In this document: positions 17,922 to 26,566 of the stretch, in pieces
Position numbering within the stretch: the stretch's first letter is position 1
Layout of the letters: each line of letters opens with the position of its first letter
Assembly: GCF_018304765.1 (NCBI RefSeq)
Contig: NZ_CP072642.1
Span: 1,889,819-1,953,818, forward strand
DNA from: Chloracidobacterium sp. N
GTDB lineage: Bacteria > Acidobacteriota > Blastocatellia > Chloracidobacteriales > Chloracidobacteriaceae
Length of the DNA stretch: 64,000 nt
Reading direction: 5' to 3'
The notes under the pieces: model-generated
Databases searched by the model: none
What the model was told of the DNA's origin: nothing
Seen by the model: only the letters and a program-made list of their open reading frames with translations
Translations under genes and position numbers: made by a program

Positions 17922-18937
17922 CGCCCCCGCGTGTTTCCGTCGTGCTTTGCGTCTATAACCAGGCGGACTACCTGCCGGAAGCCATGGGCAGCATTCTGGG
18001 GCAGACGCTGACCGACCTCGAACTCATCGTCGTGGATGATGGCTCGACGGACAGCTCACCGGAGGTCATCCACCGCTTCACCGACCCGCGCATCCGCTAT
18101 GTGCGCAACGAGCGCAACCTGGGGCATGCCGGCTCGCTGAACCGGGGCCGTGCGCTGGCGCGTGGGCGCTACCTGGCCATTATGGACAGCGACGACATCA
18201 GCCTGCCGGAACGCCTCGCGCGGCAGGCGGATTTTCTCGACGCCCATCCTGACGTGGCCATGTGCGGAAGCTGGGTGGAGACCTTCGGCGCCCGGACGGA
18301 AGTGCGGCGCTTTCCGACTGAACCGGCGGCGCTGGCCGTCCACCTGCTGCTGTCCTGTCCGTTTTCGACGCCAACGGTCATGCTGCGTCAGGCAGCGACC
18401 GTGCCGGGGGGATTTGATTTTGACCGTTTTGGGCTGGCTTTCGACTATGCCTGCTGGGTGGATGTGGCCAATCGCGCGCCGGTCGCCAACCTGCCGGAAG
18501 TGCTGCTGAAGTACCGCCTGCATGCCGGGCAAACGACGGTGTCACGCCGGGCGGCGCAACTGGCCGGAACGCGCCTCGTCCTGCGCCGGCAACTGGAGGC
18601 GCTGCTCGGTGAAGTGAGTGAAGCGGAGCTGGACGCGCTCATGTATGTTTTCGTCAATGAAGTTTCGGACGAGCCGCCAACGGCCGCGATTGGCTGGCTG
18701 TTTGCCCGCCTGCGCCGCGCCAACCGGCAACGGCGGCGCTACGATCCGGCGGTGCTCGATGCCCTGCTGGCCGAAAAGTGGGCGCATATCGTCACGGCGC
18801 ATGAGCCGGCGGTGGGGGCGATGTGGGGGCAGGCTGTACGGTATCCGGCGCTGTGGTCATGGGCGCTGGGGCGGGATGCCATACGGCGGACGCTGCGCCC
18901 GTTCAAACCGTGGTTCTGGAAGCAACGCCCGGTATGA
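17918..18937 (+). CDS. Glycosyltransferase family 2
   Basis: 339 residues with GT-A fold. The N terminus reads VSVVLCVYNQADYLPEAMGSIL, followed by ELIVVDDGSTDSS and the metal-binding DxD-type motif LAIMDSDDISLPERL. Residues 180-220 contain FDYACWVDVANRAPVANLPE, the acceptor side, and KYRLHAGQTT, typical of this group. GT2 enzymes are inverting. The C-terminal 100 residues are helical and Arg-rich, without a clear membrane span. It is coupled by ATGA overlaps to its neighbours on both sides. Confidence 0.9.
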   Translation: MTPPRVSVVLCVYNQADYLPEAMGSILGQTLTDLELIVVDDGSTDSSPEVIHRFTDPRIRYVRNERNLGHAGSLNRGRALARGRYLAIMDSDDISLPERLARQADFLDAHPDVAMCGSWVETFGARTEVRRFPTEPAALAVHLLLSCPFSTPTVMLRQAATVPGGFDFDRFGLAFDYACWVDVANRAPVANLPEVLLKYRLHAGQTTVSRRAAQLAGTRLVLRRQLEALLGEVSEAELDALMYVFVNEVSDEPPTAAIGWLFARLRRANRQRRRYDPAVLDALLAEKWAHIVTAHEPAVGAMWGQAVRYPALWSWALGRDAIRRTLRPFKPWFWKQRPV

Positions 18938-20187
18938 GGCCCGGCATGAGGGTTGTCCACATCAACGAATTCGATCAACTGGGTGGGGCCGCGACTGCCA
19001 TGTGGCGGCTTCACACGGGGTTGCGGCGGCTGGGGGTGGCGTCTTCGATTCTGGCGGCGCGGATTCAGGGTGACGGGACAGACACTTATCCGCTGCCGCG
19101 CTGGCGCTGGCGGGACTACCAACTGGCGCGGCTGGGGCGGTGGCTGCGGTTTCCCGATGTGTTCATCACCAGCACGTTCGATCTGGCGCGGGAAAAGGTG
19201 TTTCAGGAAGCGGAGGTCGTGCACCTGCACAACCTGCACCATGGGTATTTCAACTATCTGGCGTTGCCGAAACTGTTGCGGGGCAAGCGGGCCTTTCTGA
19301 CGTTGCACGACATGTGGGCCATTACCGGACACTGTACCTACAGCACCGATTGCACCCGCTGGCAAACCGGCTGCGGCCGGTGCCCGTATCCAAAGGTCTA
19401 TCCGGCCATGCGGTTCGACACCTCCAGACTGGAATGGCACATGAAACGGCGTGTTCTGACGCCGACACTGGCCGGCGTTTTCGTGCTGAGCCGCTGGATG
19501 GAAGCCGTCGTCAAAGCCAGTTTTCTTGGCGGCCTGCCGGTGCACCGGATTCCATCCGGGCTGGATACGGAAGTCTATCGTCCGTATGACAAATCAGCCT
19601 GCCGCCAGTTGCTCGGCATACCCGAAGCGCAGTTCGTGCTCATGTTCGCCGCGATGAACGTCACGGACCCGCGCAAGGGAAGTGACCTGCTCATCGCCGC
19701 GCTGCGGGCGCTGCCACCTGCCTACCGGCAACGCCTGACGCTTCTGGTGCTTGGGGATACGGTTCCGGAAGGCTGCCGGGAACTCGAAAGCCGGATGCTT
19801 CTGGTCGGACGGATTACCCACGACCATCTCAAGGCCCGGGTATATTCCGCAGCCGATGTGTTTGTGAGCCCGGCGCGGGAAGAGGCCTTCGGACTGGTGC
19901 TGCAGGAAGCCATGGCCTGTGGTGTCCCCTGCATCAGCTTCGAGGTTGGCGGTATGCCGGACCTGGTGCGTCATGGTAAGACGGGCCTGACCGTTGAGCC
20001 GGGATGCGCCGCCAGACTGGCCGCCGCCATAAGGCAGGTCATGGATGCGCCTGACCAGTGTCTTGCCTTGGGGCAGGCCGCGCGGGCGCTGGTGGTGGAC
20101 GAGTATGACCTTCTCCAACAGGCCCGGCGCTGCCGGGCGGTTTACGAAGGCCAACCCGACCTGCCCGCCGCCCAACTTTCAGACTGA
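18934..20187 (+). CDS. Glycosyltransferase, GT4-like (WcaC type)
   Basis: 417 residues from ATG 18934, which overlaps the previous stop; a second ATG at 18946 also fits (MRVVHINEFDQLGGAATAMW). The middle carries TLHDMWAITGHCTYS followed by a Cys cluster (C-x7-C-x5-C-x2-C), seen in colanic-acid-type GT4 enzymes and perhaps metal-binding. The donor domain has AAMNVTDPRKGSDLLIAAL, VLGDTVPEG and the acidic motif PAREEAFGLVLQEAMACGVPC. Likely adds a sugar to the lipid-linked intermediate. The open frame extends upstream to 18823 but overlaps the GT2 gene. Confidence 0.88.
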   Translation: MRPGMRVVHINEFDQLGGAATAMWRLHTGLRRLGVASSILAARIQGDGTDTYPLPRWRWRDYQLARLGRWLRFPDVFITSTFDLAREKVFQEAEVVHLHNLHHGYFNYLALPKLLRGKRAFLTLHDMWAITGHCTYSTDCTRWQTGCGRCPYPKVYPAMRFDTSRLEWHMKRRVLTPTLAGVFVLSRWMEAVVKASFLGGLPVHRIPSGLDTEVYRPYDKSACRQLLGIPEAQFVLMFAAMNVTDPRKGSDLLIAALRALPPAYRQRLTLLVLGDTVPEGCRELESRMLLVGRITHDHLKARVYSAADVFVSPAREEAFGLVLQEAMACGVPCISFEVGGMPDLVRHGKTGLTVEPGCAARLAAAIRQVMDAPDQCLALGQAARALVVDEYDLLQQARRCRAVYEGQPDLPAAQLSD

Positions 20188-20200
20188 CTCAGGCCCGAGC

Positions 20201-21406
20201 ATGAAGATCACGCTGGTGACGCGCGAATTCTTTCCCCTGACCGGTGGCTTGCAGGCGCTGGCCGCACAGCTTGGGCAGGAACTCCAAAAAAAGGGCTGCG
20301 ACTTTGACATCATCACCCGTTTTACCAACGAGAGAAAAGCCCTCGAAAGACATCTCACAGAGTCGGAAAAAGACCAGGTAACTGAAAGAAAGTCCATCAG
20401 AACCCACATCATCGGACACAGTCATTTCTCTTCCCTGTTTTTGCGGCACACCTATGCTTTGCTTTTCAGAAAAACTGCCTACCGCCTTCCAGTATCCATA
20501 TTCAGCCACACCTACGAAGAGAAAATAGCCAGAGTCATCACCAATACGGATGTCGTTCATTTCCTTGGGCAGGGACTGGAGCTTCTTGGTTTTGCAGCCC
20601 TTTCAGCCGCAAGGAAGCTCGGAAAGCCCTTTATCGTCGAACCGTGCGTCCATCCCGGACAGTGGGGGGATCATTTCGTTGACCTGAGATTGTACCGCCA
20701 AGCGGATGCCCTGATTGCACATACCCGCTTCGAGAAGCAATTTCTTGAAAGCCACGGCATTGCTTCACAAAAGATACATGTTCTCCACGGATTTGAAGAC
20801 CGAACTGACGGAGACGGTTCGAGGTTCAGAAAAAAATACAACATCACCGGGAAACTGGTGCTTTTTCTCGGCCGGAGATCACAGGACAAGGGCTATCCCA
20901 TTGCCGTCAAAGCTTTTCTGGATGCTCTGAAAGACCACCCGGACGCCAGGCTGGTTGTCATCGGGCCGCCGGACGACTACCAAATCCAGGTTCCCTCGCC
21001 ATACCAGAACTACGTCATTGAACTTGGGCTGGTCGAAGAATGTGAAAAACACGATGCCCTGGCTGCCTGCGATGTACTTTGCGTGCCATCAGCCGGAGAG
21101 TCTTTCGGCATGGTCTATATGGAAGCCTGGCGTTATAAAAAACCGGTCATTGCAAGGAAAATCCCTGTTCTGGAAGAGATCAATGGAAATTATCCAGGTG
21201 GTATTCTTGTCGAAAATCATCCCGAAGATGAAAAGGTTGCTGAACATGTTTCCAGCGCACTTTCTATGTTGCTTGGGGACATGCAACTCTGTCAAAAGCT
21301 GGGAGAAAGAGGATTCCACATTGCCTCCCGCTTCACATGGGAAAACGTGATTGAACGATACATCATGCTTTATCAGCATGCCCTTGAAACTTCCAAAAAG
21401 CAGTAA
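20201..21406 (+). CDS. Glycosyltransferase, GT4-like, low-GC gene
   Basis: 401 residues from ATG 20201: MKITLVTREFFPLTGGLQAL is a typical GT4 start, and KLVLFLGRRSQDKGYPIAVKAF, VVIGPPDDYQ and VPSAGESFGMVYMEAWRYKKPVI form the donor-binding half. Base composition is clearly lower in GC than its neighbours; around 21181-21240 I count 40% G+C, and Lys, Ile, Phe and Asn are more frequent. This suggests recent acquisition from a lower-GC donor, common for glycan-cluster genes. It is separated from the next gene by 45 bases instead of overlapping. Confidence 0.87.
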   Translation: MKITLVTREFFPLTGGLQALAAQLGQELQKKGCDFDIITRFTNERKALERHLTESEKDQVTERKSIRTHIIGHSHFSSLFLRHTYALLFRKTAYRLPVSIFSHTYEEKIARVITNTDVVHFLGQGLELLGFAALSAARKLGKPFIVEPCVHPGQWGDHFVDLRLYRQADALIAHTRFEKQFLESHGIASQKIHVLHGFEDRTDGDGSRFRKKYNITGKLVLFLGRRSQDKGYPIAVKAFLDALKDHPDARLVVIGPPDDYQIQVPSPYQNYVIELGLVEECEKHDALAACDVLCVPSAGESFGMVYMEAWRYKKPVIARKIPVLEEINGNYPGGILVENHPEDEKVAEHVSSALSMLLGDMQLCQKLGERGFHIASRFTWENVIERYIMLYQHALETSKKQ

Positions 21407-21451
21407 CCCCATAAGCCACGGCCAGTCCACAAAACCGGCGAGCAAAAGACT

Positions 21452-22405
21452 TTGCCTCTGATTTCAGTCATCGTACCGCTTTACAACAAAGCCGACTACA
21501 TTGGAGAGACCATTCGCAGTGTGCAGGCGCAGAGCGTCGCGGACTGGGAAATGCTCGTCGTGGACAACGGTTCAACCGACGGCGGCGCACATGTGGCCCG
21601 CGCCTGCCCGGACCCGCGCGTGCATGTGCTGACCTCCCCCCGCCAAGGACCCGGTGCCGCCCGCAACTACGGCATCCGGTTGGCGCAGGGCGAGTGGATT
21701 CAGTTTCTCGATGCCGATGATTGGCTGGCCCCCGACCAGCTCGAACAACAACTCACCGTCGCCGCCCAACACCCGGAAGCCATGATCGTGGCCGGCGGCT
21801 GGCAGGAAGTGCGCGAAACAGCGCCGGGCAACATCACCCGACAGCGGCCGGCCGGGCAGGACGAGGGACTGGCAGGGCTGCGGGATGCCGCTTTTGCCTT
21901 TCCGCCCTGGGCTGTTCATGCCGCCATTGTCAGACGGGCCATCCTGGCAGAAGCGTACTTGTGGCCGGAGGAACTCGACCGCTTCTCCAACGAGGATGCC
22001 GTGTTCTGGTTCCGGCTGGTGATGACCCATCCGACGGCCTTCAGCCCGGCCACGGGCGCTTTTTACCGCATGCAGACCCCGACGGCGCGCAATCAGTTGG
22101 ATGATCCGGCCAAGCGTCTCCGCGAGTTCGATCTGGCGGCTGAGTACAACCAGCGGTGGCTGACCGAGCGCGGGCAACAACCCACGGCCGGACAGGCCGC
22201 CGCCTTGATGCGGTCCTATTCGAGCGTGTATGAAGCCGCTATCCGCGCCAACGACTTAGAAACGGCCCAGGCCGCCCTGGCCCGCGCCGAACAGTGGTTG
22301 GCCGCCTACTTTACCGTTGCGCCCCAACCGGACCTGCCCATGCGGTTGCGGCGCTGGCTGGGATTGCCCCGCTTCCTGCGTTACCGGCGGTTCTGGCCCG
22401 CATAA
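21452..22405 (+). CDS. Glycosyltransferase family 2
   Basis: 317 residues starting at TTG 21452; no ATG or GTG lies nearby that keeps the first beta strand (MPLISVIVPLYNKADYIGET). The GT-A elements are MLVVDNGSTDGG, GPGAARNYGIRLAQGEWIQFLDADD (given in two overlapping halves: GPGAARNYGIR and WIQFLDADDWL) and the acceptor-side motif around FSNEDAVFWFRL. C-terminal third is helical with no obvious membrane span. GC content returns to the local norm here, in contrast to the upstream gene. Donor and acceptor sugars are not inferable. Confidence 0.87.
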   Translation: MPLISVIVPLYNKADYIGETIRSVQAQSVADWEMLVVDNGSTDGGAHVARACPDPRVHVLTSPRQGPGAARNYGIRLAQGEWIQFLDADDWLAPDQLEQQLTVAAQHPEAMIVAGGWQEVRETAPGNITRQRPAGQDEGLAGLRDAAFAFPPWAVHAAIVRRAILAEAYLWPEELDRFSNEDAVFWFRLVMTHPTAFSPATGAFYRMQTPTARNQLDDPAKRLREFDLAAEYNQRWLTERGQQPTAGQAAALMRSYSSVYEAAIRANDLETAQAALARAEQWLAAYFTVAPQPDLPMRLRRWLGLPRFLRYRRFWPA

Positions 22406-22413
22406 ACCAAAGC

Positions 22414-24351
22414 ATGTCTGACGTTTCGCCGTCACCTTCCGCCATGAACCGTCCGCGCTGGCAACTGGCACTGCCGGCGCTGCTGCTCGTGTGGGCGGTG
22501 GCCATCCTGCCGTCGGCGCTGCCGCGCCCATGGGGCCTTCTCGATGAGCAGCGCGTGTGGGACATGGCCACGAGCCACGGCTGGGTGGATATGCTTTTCA
22601 GCCGGAATGACGGCGAACGCTACCGCCCGGTGTTCTGGTTGTACTACGCCGCCATAGCCCACGGGCTGGGCCCTTCACGAACCGCCCACCATCTGGTTCA
22701 GGCGCTCGTGCTGGCGCTGTGCGGCGGCGGATACATGCTGCTCACAGCACAGCAGGCCCGGGTGCAGTCGTGGCTGGCGTGGAGCCTGCCGGCGCTCCTC
22801 TTTGTGCAGGCGCCTCTGGCTGAAAACGCCTACACGCTGGCCAAAGCCGACTGGATGACGGCGCTGGGCCTGCTGGGTACGCTGGCGTTCGGGCTGCTGG
22901 CGCTGACCCAACCGGTGCGGTGGCCGTGGTGGCTGCTGGCTGCCGGCATGTGCGCGGGGGGCGCGGTGCTCGTCAAGGAAAGCGGACTGGTGACCATCGG
23001 CACGGTGGCGTTGCTCGGACTGGCCGGTTATGCCGCCCGGAGCTGGCGCGAACGTGGGCTGCTCATCTGGCAGGCCGCGGCGGTACTCCTGTTTGTCGGG
23101 ACCTACTGGCTGCCCTCCAGGTACCTCATCCAGCCGACAACCTACCGCCTGACGCTGGCCGATCTGTCGCTGCGCAGCATGGCCTTCAACGGCTACATTT
23201 ACCTGACCAGGTATCCCGAACTGTTCCTGCTTGGCGGCGGCGTGCTGGCGGGTCTCTGGGCTGACCGGCAGCGCCTCAGTGGGCGGCATCCGGTCGCGTT
23301 GCTGGCCGGGGTGGCCTTTCTTTCCGGGCTGGCGGCCCTTGGGCTGCTCATCGTCTGGAAGTGGCCCTGCGGGTACTTTCTCATGCCGGTCGTTGCCGGC
23401 TGGCTGGCGGCCCTGCTGCTGACGGCCGATGCCTTGGCATCGTTGCCCCGGCCGGGGCAGCAGGTGGTCATCGGGCTGGGGCTGCTGTGGCTGACGCTCA
23501 ACGTGGCGGGCTTTGCCCAGACGGCCCGGCTGCAACGGGCCGTCTGGCACGGCTGCGGTATGTTCGTCGAAGTCTATGCCCGCCAAGGTACGCCCGATTC
23601 CCGCCTGTTTTTCCCTGAACAGGTGTCCGCAGCCGAAGTTCCGGTCGAAGCCGACAACCAGATCAAGCGGCGCGGCCACGAACGGCTCGGCGCACTGGCC
23701 GGCGCTGGCGCCTTTGCGCTGGGAGACGATCCCGAAAACGCCGACCTGCGTCTTCCGACCGCCGGCGATTACCTTGCCCTGCGCCACTATGCGCGGGCCT
23801 TCGGCAAGCACGTACGCCTGTTTGAGGACTGCGCCACCGACCGACTGCTGCCGCGCCTGGAAGCCCTGGGCTGGCAACTCACACGGGTCGGGGCATATCA
23901 CTTCCAGATGCCCAACTTCGTGCCCGGACGCGACCTGGGTCGCACCGTACGCCTGGAACACGATCTCTACCGGCTCGACGCGCCGCCGCCGGTACACTTT
24001 GCGCTCAATGGCGGCCGGTGGCGGACGGATGACTGGGCCAGGCCACGGCTGACGCTGCTGGTCAACCGTCCGGGCCGTCTGGTCATCACGGGGGAAATCC
24101 CTGCCGGACACCCGGCCCCGGTCACCATTGACAGCCTGGTGGATGGCGTCACCGCCAACCGGCAGACGCTGGCGGCCGGGCAGTCATCCACGTGGGAAAT
24201 CGCGGTTGCCGGGGCTGCGCCCGGTCGGCCCGTCGCCGTGACGTTGCAGGCGGCTCCGGCCTGGCCGGCGGAACAACTTGGCTTGCGCCCCAAGGGCGAG
24301 CCGCTATCGTGGCCGTTGCGGCAGATCCGGTTTATTCCAGACGAAAGATGA
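22414..24351 (+). CDS. Large polytopic membrane protein with soluble C-terminal domain
   Basis: 645 residues from ATG 22414 (ATG 22444 is an alternative). Residues 15-380 contain about ten hydrophobic segments, with LLDEQRVWDMATSHGWVDML and YRPVFWLYYAAIAHGL in the first extracytoplasmic loop, a layout shared by GT-C glycosyltransferases and related proteins. The rest (about 390-645) is soluble: it includes ERLGALAGAGAFALGDDPEN and a beta-rich end. It may be a polyprenyl-phosphate-dependent glycosyltransferase or a regulator of the exported glycan; I cannot assign a family. Its start lies 8 bases after the previous stop. Confidence 0.7.
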   Translation: MSDVSPSPSAMNRPRWQLALPALLLVWAVAILPSALPRPWGLLDEQRVWDMATSHGWVDMLFSRNDGERYRPVFWLYYAAIAHGLGPSRTAHHLVQALVLALCGGGYMLLTAQQARVQSWLAWSLPALLFVQAPLAENAYTLAKADWMTALGLLGTLAFGLLALTQPVRWPWWLLAAGMCAGGAVLVKESGLVTIGTVALLGLAGYAARSWRERGLLIWQAAAVLLFVGTYWLPSRYLIQPTTYRLTLADLSLRSMAFNGYIYLTRYPELFLLGGGVLAGLWADRQRLSGRHPVALLAGVAFLSGLAALGLLIVWKWPCGYFLMPVVAGWLAALLLTADALASLPRPGQQVVIGLGLLWLTLNVAGFAQTARLQRAVWHGCGMFVEVYARQGTPDSRLFFPEQVSAAEVPVEADNQIKRRGHERLGALAGAGAFALGDDPENADLRLPTAGDYLALRHYARAFGKHVRLFEDCATDRLLPRLEALGWQLTRVGAYHFQMPNFVPGRDLGRTVRLEHDLYRLDAPPPVHFALNGGRWRTDDWARPRLTLLVNRPGRLVITGEIPAGHPAPVTIDSLVDGVTANRQTLAAGQSSTWEIAVAGAAPGRPVAVTLQAAPAWPAEQLGLRPKGEPLSWPLRQIRFIPDER

Positions 24352-24361
24352 GGCGTTTTCC

Positions 24362-25498
24362 ATGTTTGGTATCGTCGTCACCACCATTTATGACGGCGCG
24401 TTCATTGATGCTTACCATGAGCACTTCGAGCGTTACGGACGCACCGCAGAGGTCAGGTTTTACGTCGTCGGCGATCTGACGACGCCGGAAGCCTGCGCCG
24501 AGCGGGTCCGCGCCTACACCCGCCGGGGGCTGCCCTGGTTTTTCCTCACCCCGGACGACCAGCGCGCCTTTCTTTCGGATTTCCCGGCACTGGCGGCCGA
24601 AATCCCCTGGCGCAGCGACAACCGGCGCAACGTCGGCTTTCTGATGGCCTACCGCGACGGCTGCGACCCCATCATCAGCATTGACGACGACAACTATCCC
24701 ACGCCCGGCTGGGATTTTCTCGGCGAACATGCCGTCACGGGGTGCGACGTGACCCTGCCCGTGGCGGTCGGCAGCGACAACTGGTTCAACATCTGCTCGA
24801 TGATGACGGTGGACTGCCCGCCGCTGGGCGGAGGGCAGACGGTATATCCACGCGGTTTTCCCTATCCGCGCCGGACACTCGCCTGCGGAACAGTCAGCGC
24901 CACGGCGGAAACCGGGCGCGTCGCCGTCAATGCCGGCCTGTGGTCAGGCGACCCGGATGTTGACGCGGCAACGCGCATTGTCACGCGCTGCGCCACGCGG
25001 GAAGCCTTCACCGAAAGCTACCTGCTCGGACGCGGCGTGCGGTCGCCCATCAACACGCAGAACACGGCCGTGATGCGCGCCGCACTGCCGGCTTACTACT
25101 ACGTCAAAATGGGCGTCTCGCTGGCCGGCCTCAAACTGGACCGGTTTGGCGACATCTTCAGCGGCTACTTTGTGCAACTGTGCGCCGAAGCTGTCGGGCA
25201 CCGGGTGCGCGTCGGCTCGCCCGTGGTGGAGCATCGCCGCACGCCCCACAACCTGTACGTTGACCTGTGGCACGAGCTGGCCGGGATGGTCGTACTGGAC
25301 GACATGCTGCCGTTGCTCGAAACGCCGCTGACGCCAGCCACGGACTACGGGACGGCGGCCCTTGAACTGGCCGACCGGATTGAAGCCTGGGCCGCCGGGC
25401 AGAACGGGTTTCTGTGGGGCGAGGCGTTGCAGGACTACTTCCGCAATGTCGCGGCCAATCTACGGCTGTGGGTTGCCGCCTGCCGCCAACTCGACTGA
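24362..25498 (+). CDS. GT75-like protein (reversibly glycosylated polypeptide / UDP-arabinopyranose mutase family)
   Basis: 378 residues from ATG 24362. The order of motifs recalls the plant RGP/UAM family: a DDD metal motif (ISIDDDNYPTPGWDFL, about residue 105), AVNAGLWSGDPDVDAATRI (about 185), then NTQNTAVMRAALPAYYYVKM, and LDRFGDIFSGYFVQLCAEAVGHRV followed by SPVVEHRRTPHNLY (about 260-300; the first piece is longer than one motif and is best viewed as FGDIFSGYF). Family members interconvert UDP-arabinopyranose and UDP-arabinofuranose or self-glycosylate. In this cluster it could supply a furanose sugar or act as a transferase. Recognition is by motif memory only. Confidence 0.65.
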   Translation: MFGIVVTTIYDGAFIDAYHEHFERYGRTAEVRFYVVGDLTTPEACAERVRAYTRRGLPWFFLTPDDQRAFLSDFPALAAEIPWRSDNRRNVGFLMAYRDGCDPIISIDDDNYPTPGWDFLGEHAVTGCDVTLPVAVGSDNWFNICSMMTVDCPPLGGGQTVYPRGFPYPRRTLACGTVSATAETGRVAVNAGLWSGDPDVDAATRIVTRCATREAFTESYLLGRGVRSPINTQNTAVMRAALPAYYYVKMGVSLAGLKLDRFGDIFSGYFVQLCAEAVGHRVRVGSPVVEHRRTPHNLYVDLWHELAGMVVLDDMLPLLETPLTPATDYGTAALELADRIEAWAAGQNGFLWGEALQDYFRNVAANLRLWVAACRQLD

Positions 25499-25501
25499 CG
25501 C

Positions 25502-26566
25502 ATGGTTACGTCGGAAGCGCGCTACGCTCCGGTGTCACTCGTGACGACCGTACTCAACGACCTGGAGGGCTGCCGGGCGTTTTTTGCCGCCATGGAGCGG
25601 CAAACGCTCTGCCCACGGGAAATCGTCGTGGTGGACGGCGGCTCGCGCGATGGCACGTGGGAGTTCCTGCAAGCCTACTGCCCACGACTCGACTACCGGC
25701 TGGTCGTCGCCCGTGAAGACGGCTGCAACGTCGCCCGCGGCCGCAATTTGGCCATTCAGCGCGCAACACACGACATCATCGTTTCCACGGATGTGGGCTG
25801 CCAGTGGGATGACCGCTGGCTGGAGGAACTGGCCGCGCCGCTGCTCGAAGATGCCACGCTGGAGGCCGTCATGGGCAGTTGGATGGTGCGCTACGAAGAC
25901 CTGCCCGACGTGTGGGCGCGGGTTGAATTTGCCATGCACCGGGAATTTGCCCTGCGGGCGACGGCCACCGCCCATGCGTCTTCGCGCGCCATTGCCTACC
26001 GCAAGCGTCTGTGGGAACGGCTTGGCGGTTATCCCGAAGACCTGACGCTGGCAGCGGATGACATGGTGTTTGCGCTGCTGCTCCACGCTACAACCACGCG
26101 CGTAGCCGGCACCCCGACACCGCGCTGTTTCTGGGAGCGGCCGGCAACCCTGCGCCGGTTCCGGCGCGAAGCGGAACGCAACTTTTTCGGCGCTGGCGAG
26201 GCGGATATCTGGCGCACATACGGGTTGCTCGTCGGCGGACGGCTGCTGGTTGAAATTCTGGCCTGGCCCGTGGGGCTGCTGGTCGGTGCGGTCGAAATCG
26301 TCTGGCTGGGACGCCTGCCGGTCATCGGTGGACTGCTGCTGCTGGCCGGCGTCACCCTGACCGCGCTCCGGCTGTGGCGGTTGCGAACGGCGCTGGCGCG
26401 TTATCGTGAGCGTGGCGGACATGGCGGCTGGTGGCGCATTCCGCTGTTTGATTATGCTACGAAGTGGTCGGCGCTGCGGGGCTACTGGCGCGGCTGGTGG
26501 CAGGGACGCCGCCGGTGCTGGGACTGTCGCCAGCGTCTGCGCCAAGCAGGGGTCTCACCATGGTAG
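25502..26566 (+). CDS. Glycosyltransferase family 2, membrane-anchored
   Basis: 354 residues; the GT-A domain (1-230) has SLVTTVLNDLEGCRAFF, EIVVVDGGSRDGTWEFL and IIVSTDVGCQWDDRWLEEL, where the usual DxD is replaced by a TDVGC segment typical of some GT2 subgroups. AYRKRLWERLGGYPEDL and AADDMVFALLLHA are the acceptor-side acidic motifs. Two hydrophobic helices (about 245-295) anchor it near the C terminus, followed by a basic tail. It begins 3 bases after the GT75-like gene, and its stop overlaps the start of the esterase gene. Confidence 0.85.
   Translation: MVTSEARYAPVSLVTTVLNDLEGCRAFFAAMERQTLCPREIVVVDGGSRDGTWEFLQAYCPRLDYRLVVAREDGCNVARGRNLAIQRATHDIIVSTDVGCQWDDRWLEELAAPLLEDATLEAVMGSWMVRYEDLPDVWARVEFAMHREFALRATATAHASSRAIAYRKRLWERLGGYPEDLTLAADDMVFALLLHATTTRVAGTPTPRCFWERPATLRRFRREAERNFFGAGEADIWRTYGLLVGGRLLVEILAWPVGLLVGAVEIVWLGRLPVIGGLLLLAGVTLTALRLWRLRTALARYRERGGHGGWWRIPLFDYATKWSALRGYWRGWWQGRRRCWDCRQRLRQAGVSPW

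Noticed and set aside
22675-24111. 478-codon minus-strand frame opposite the membrane protein
   Set aside because: Composition is Gln/Arg/Pro-rich without domain. The plus-strand frame has clean membrane helices and continuous gene context.
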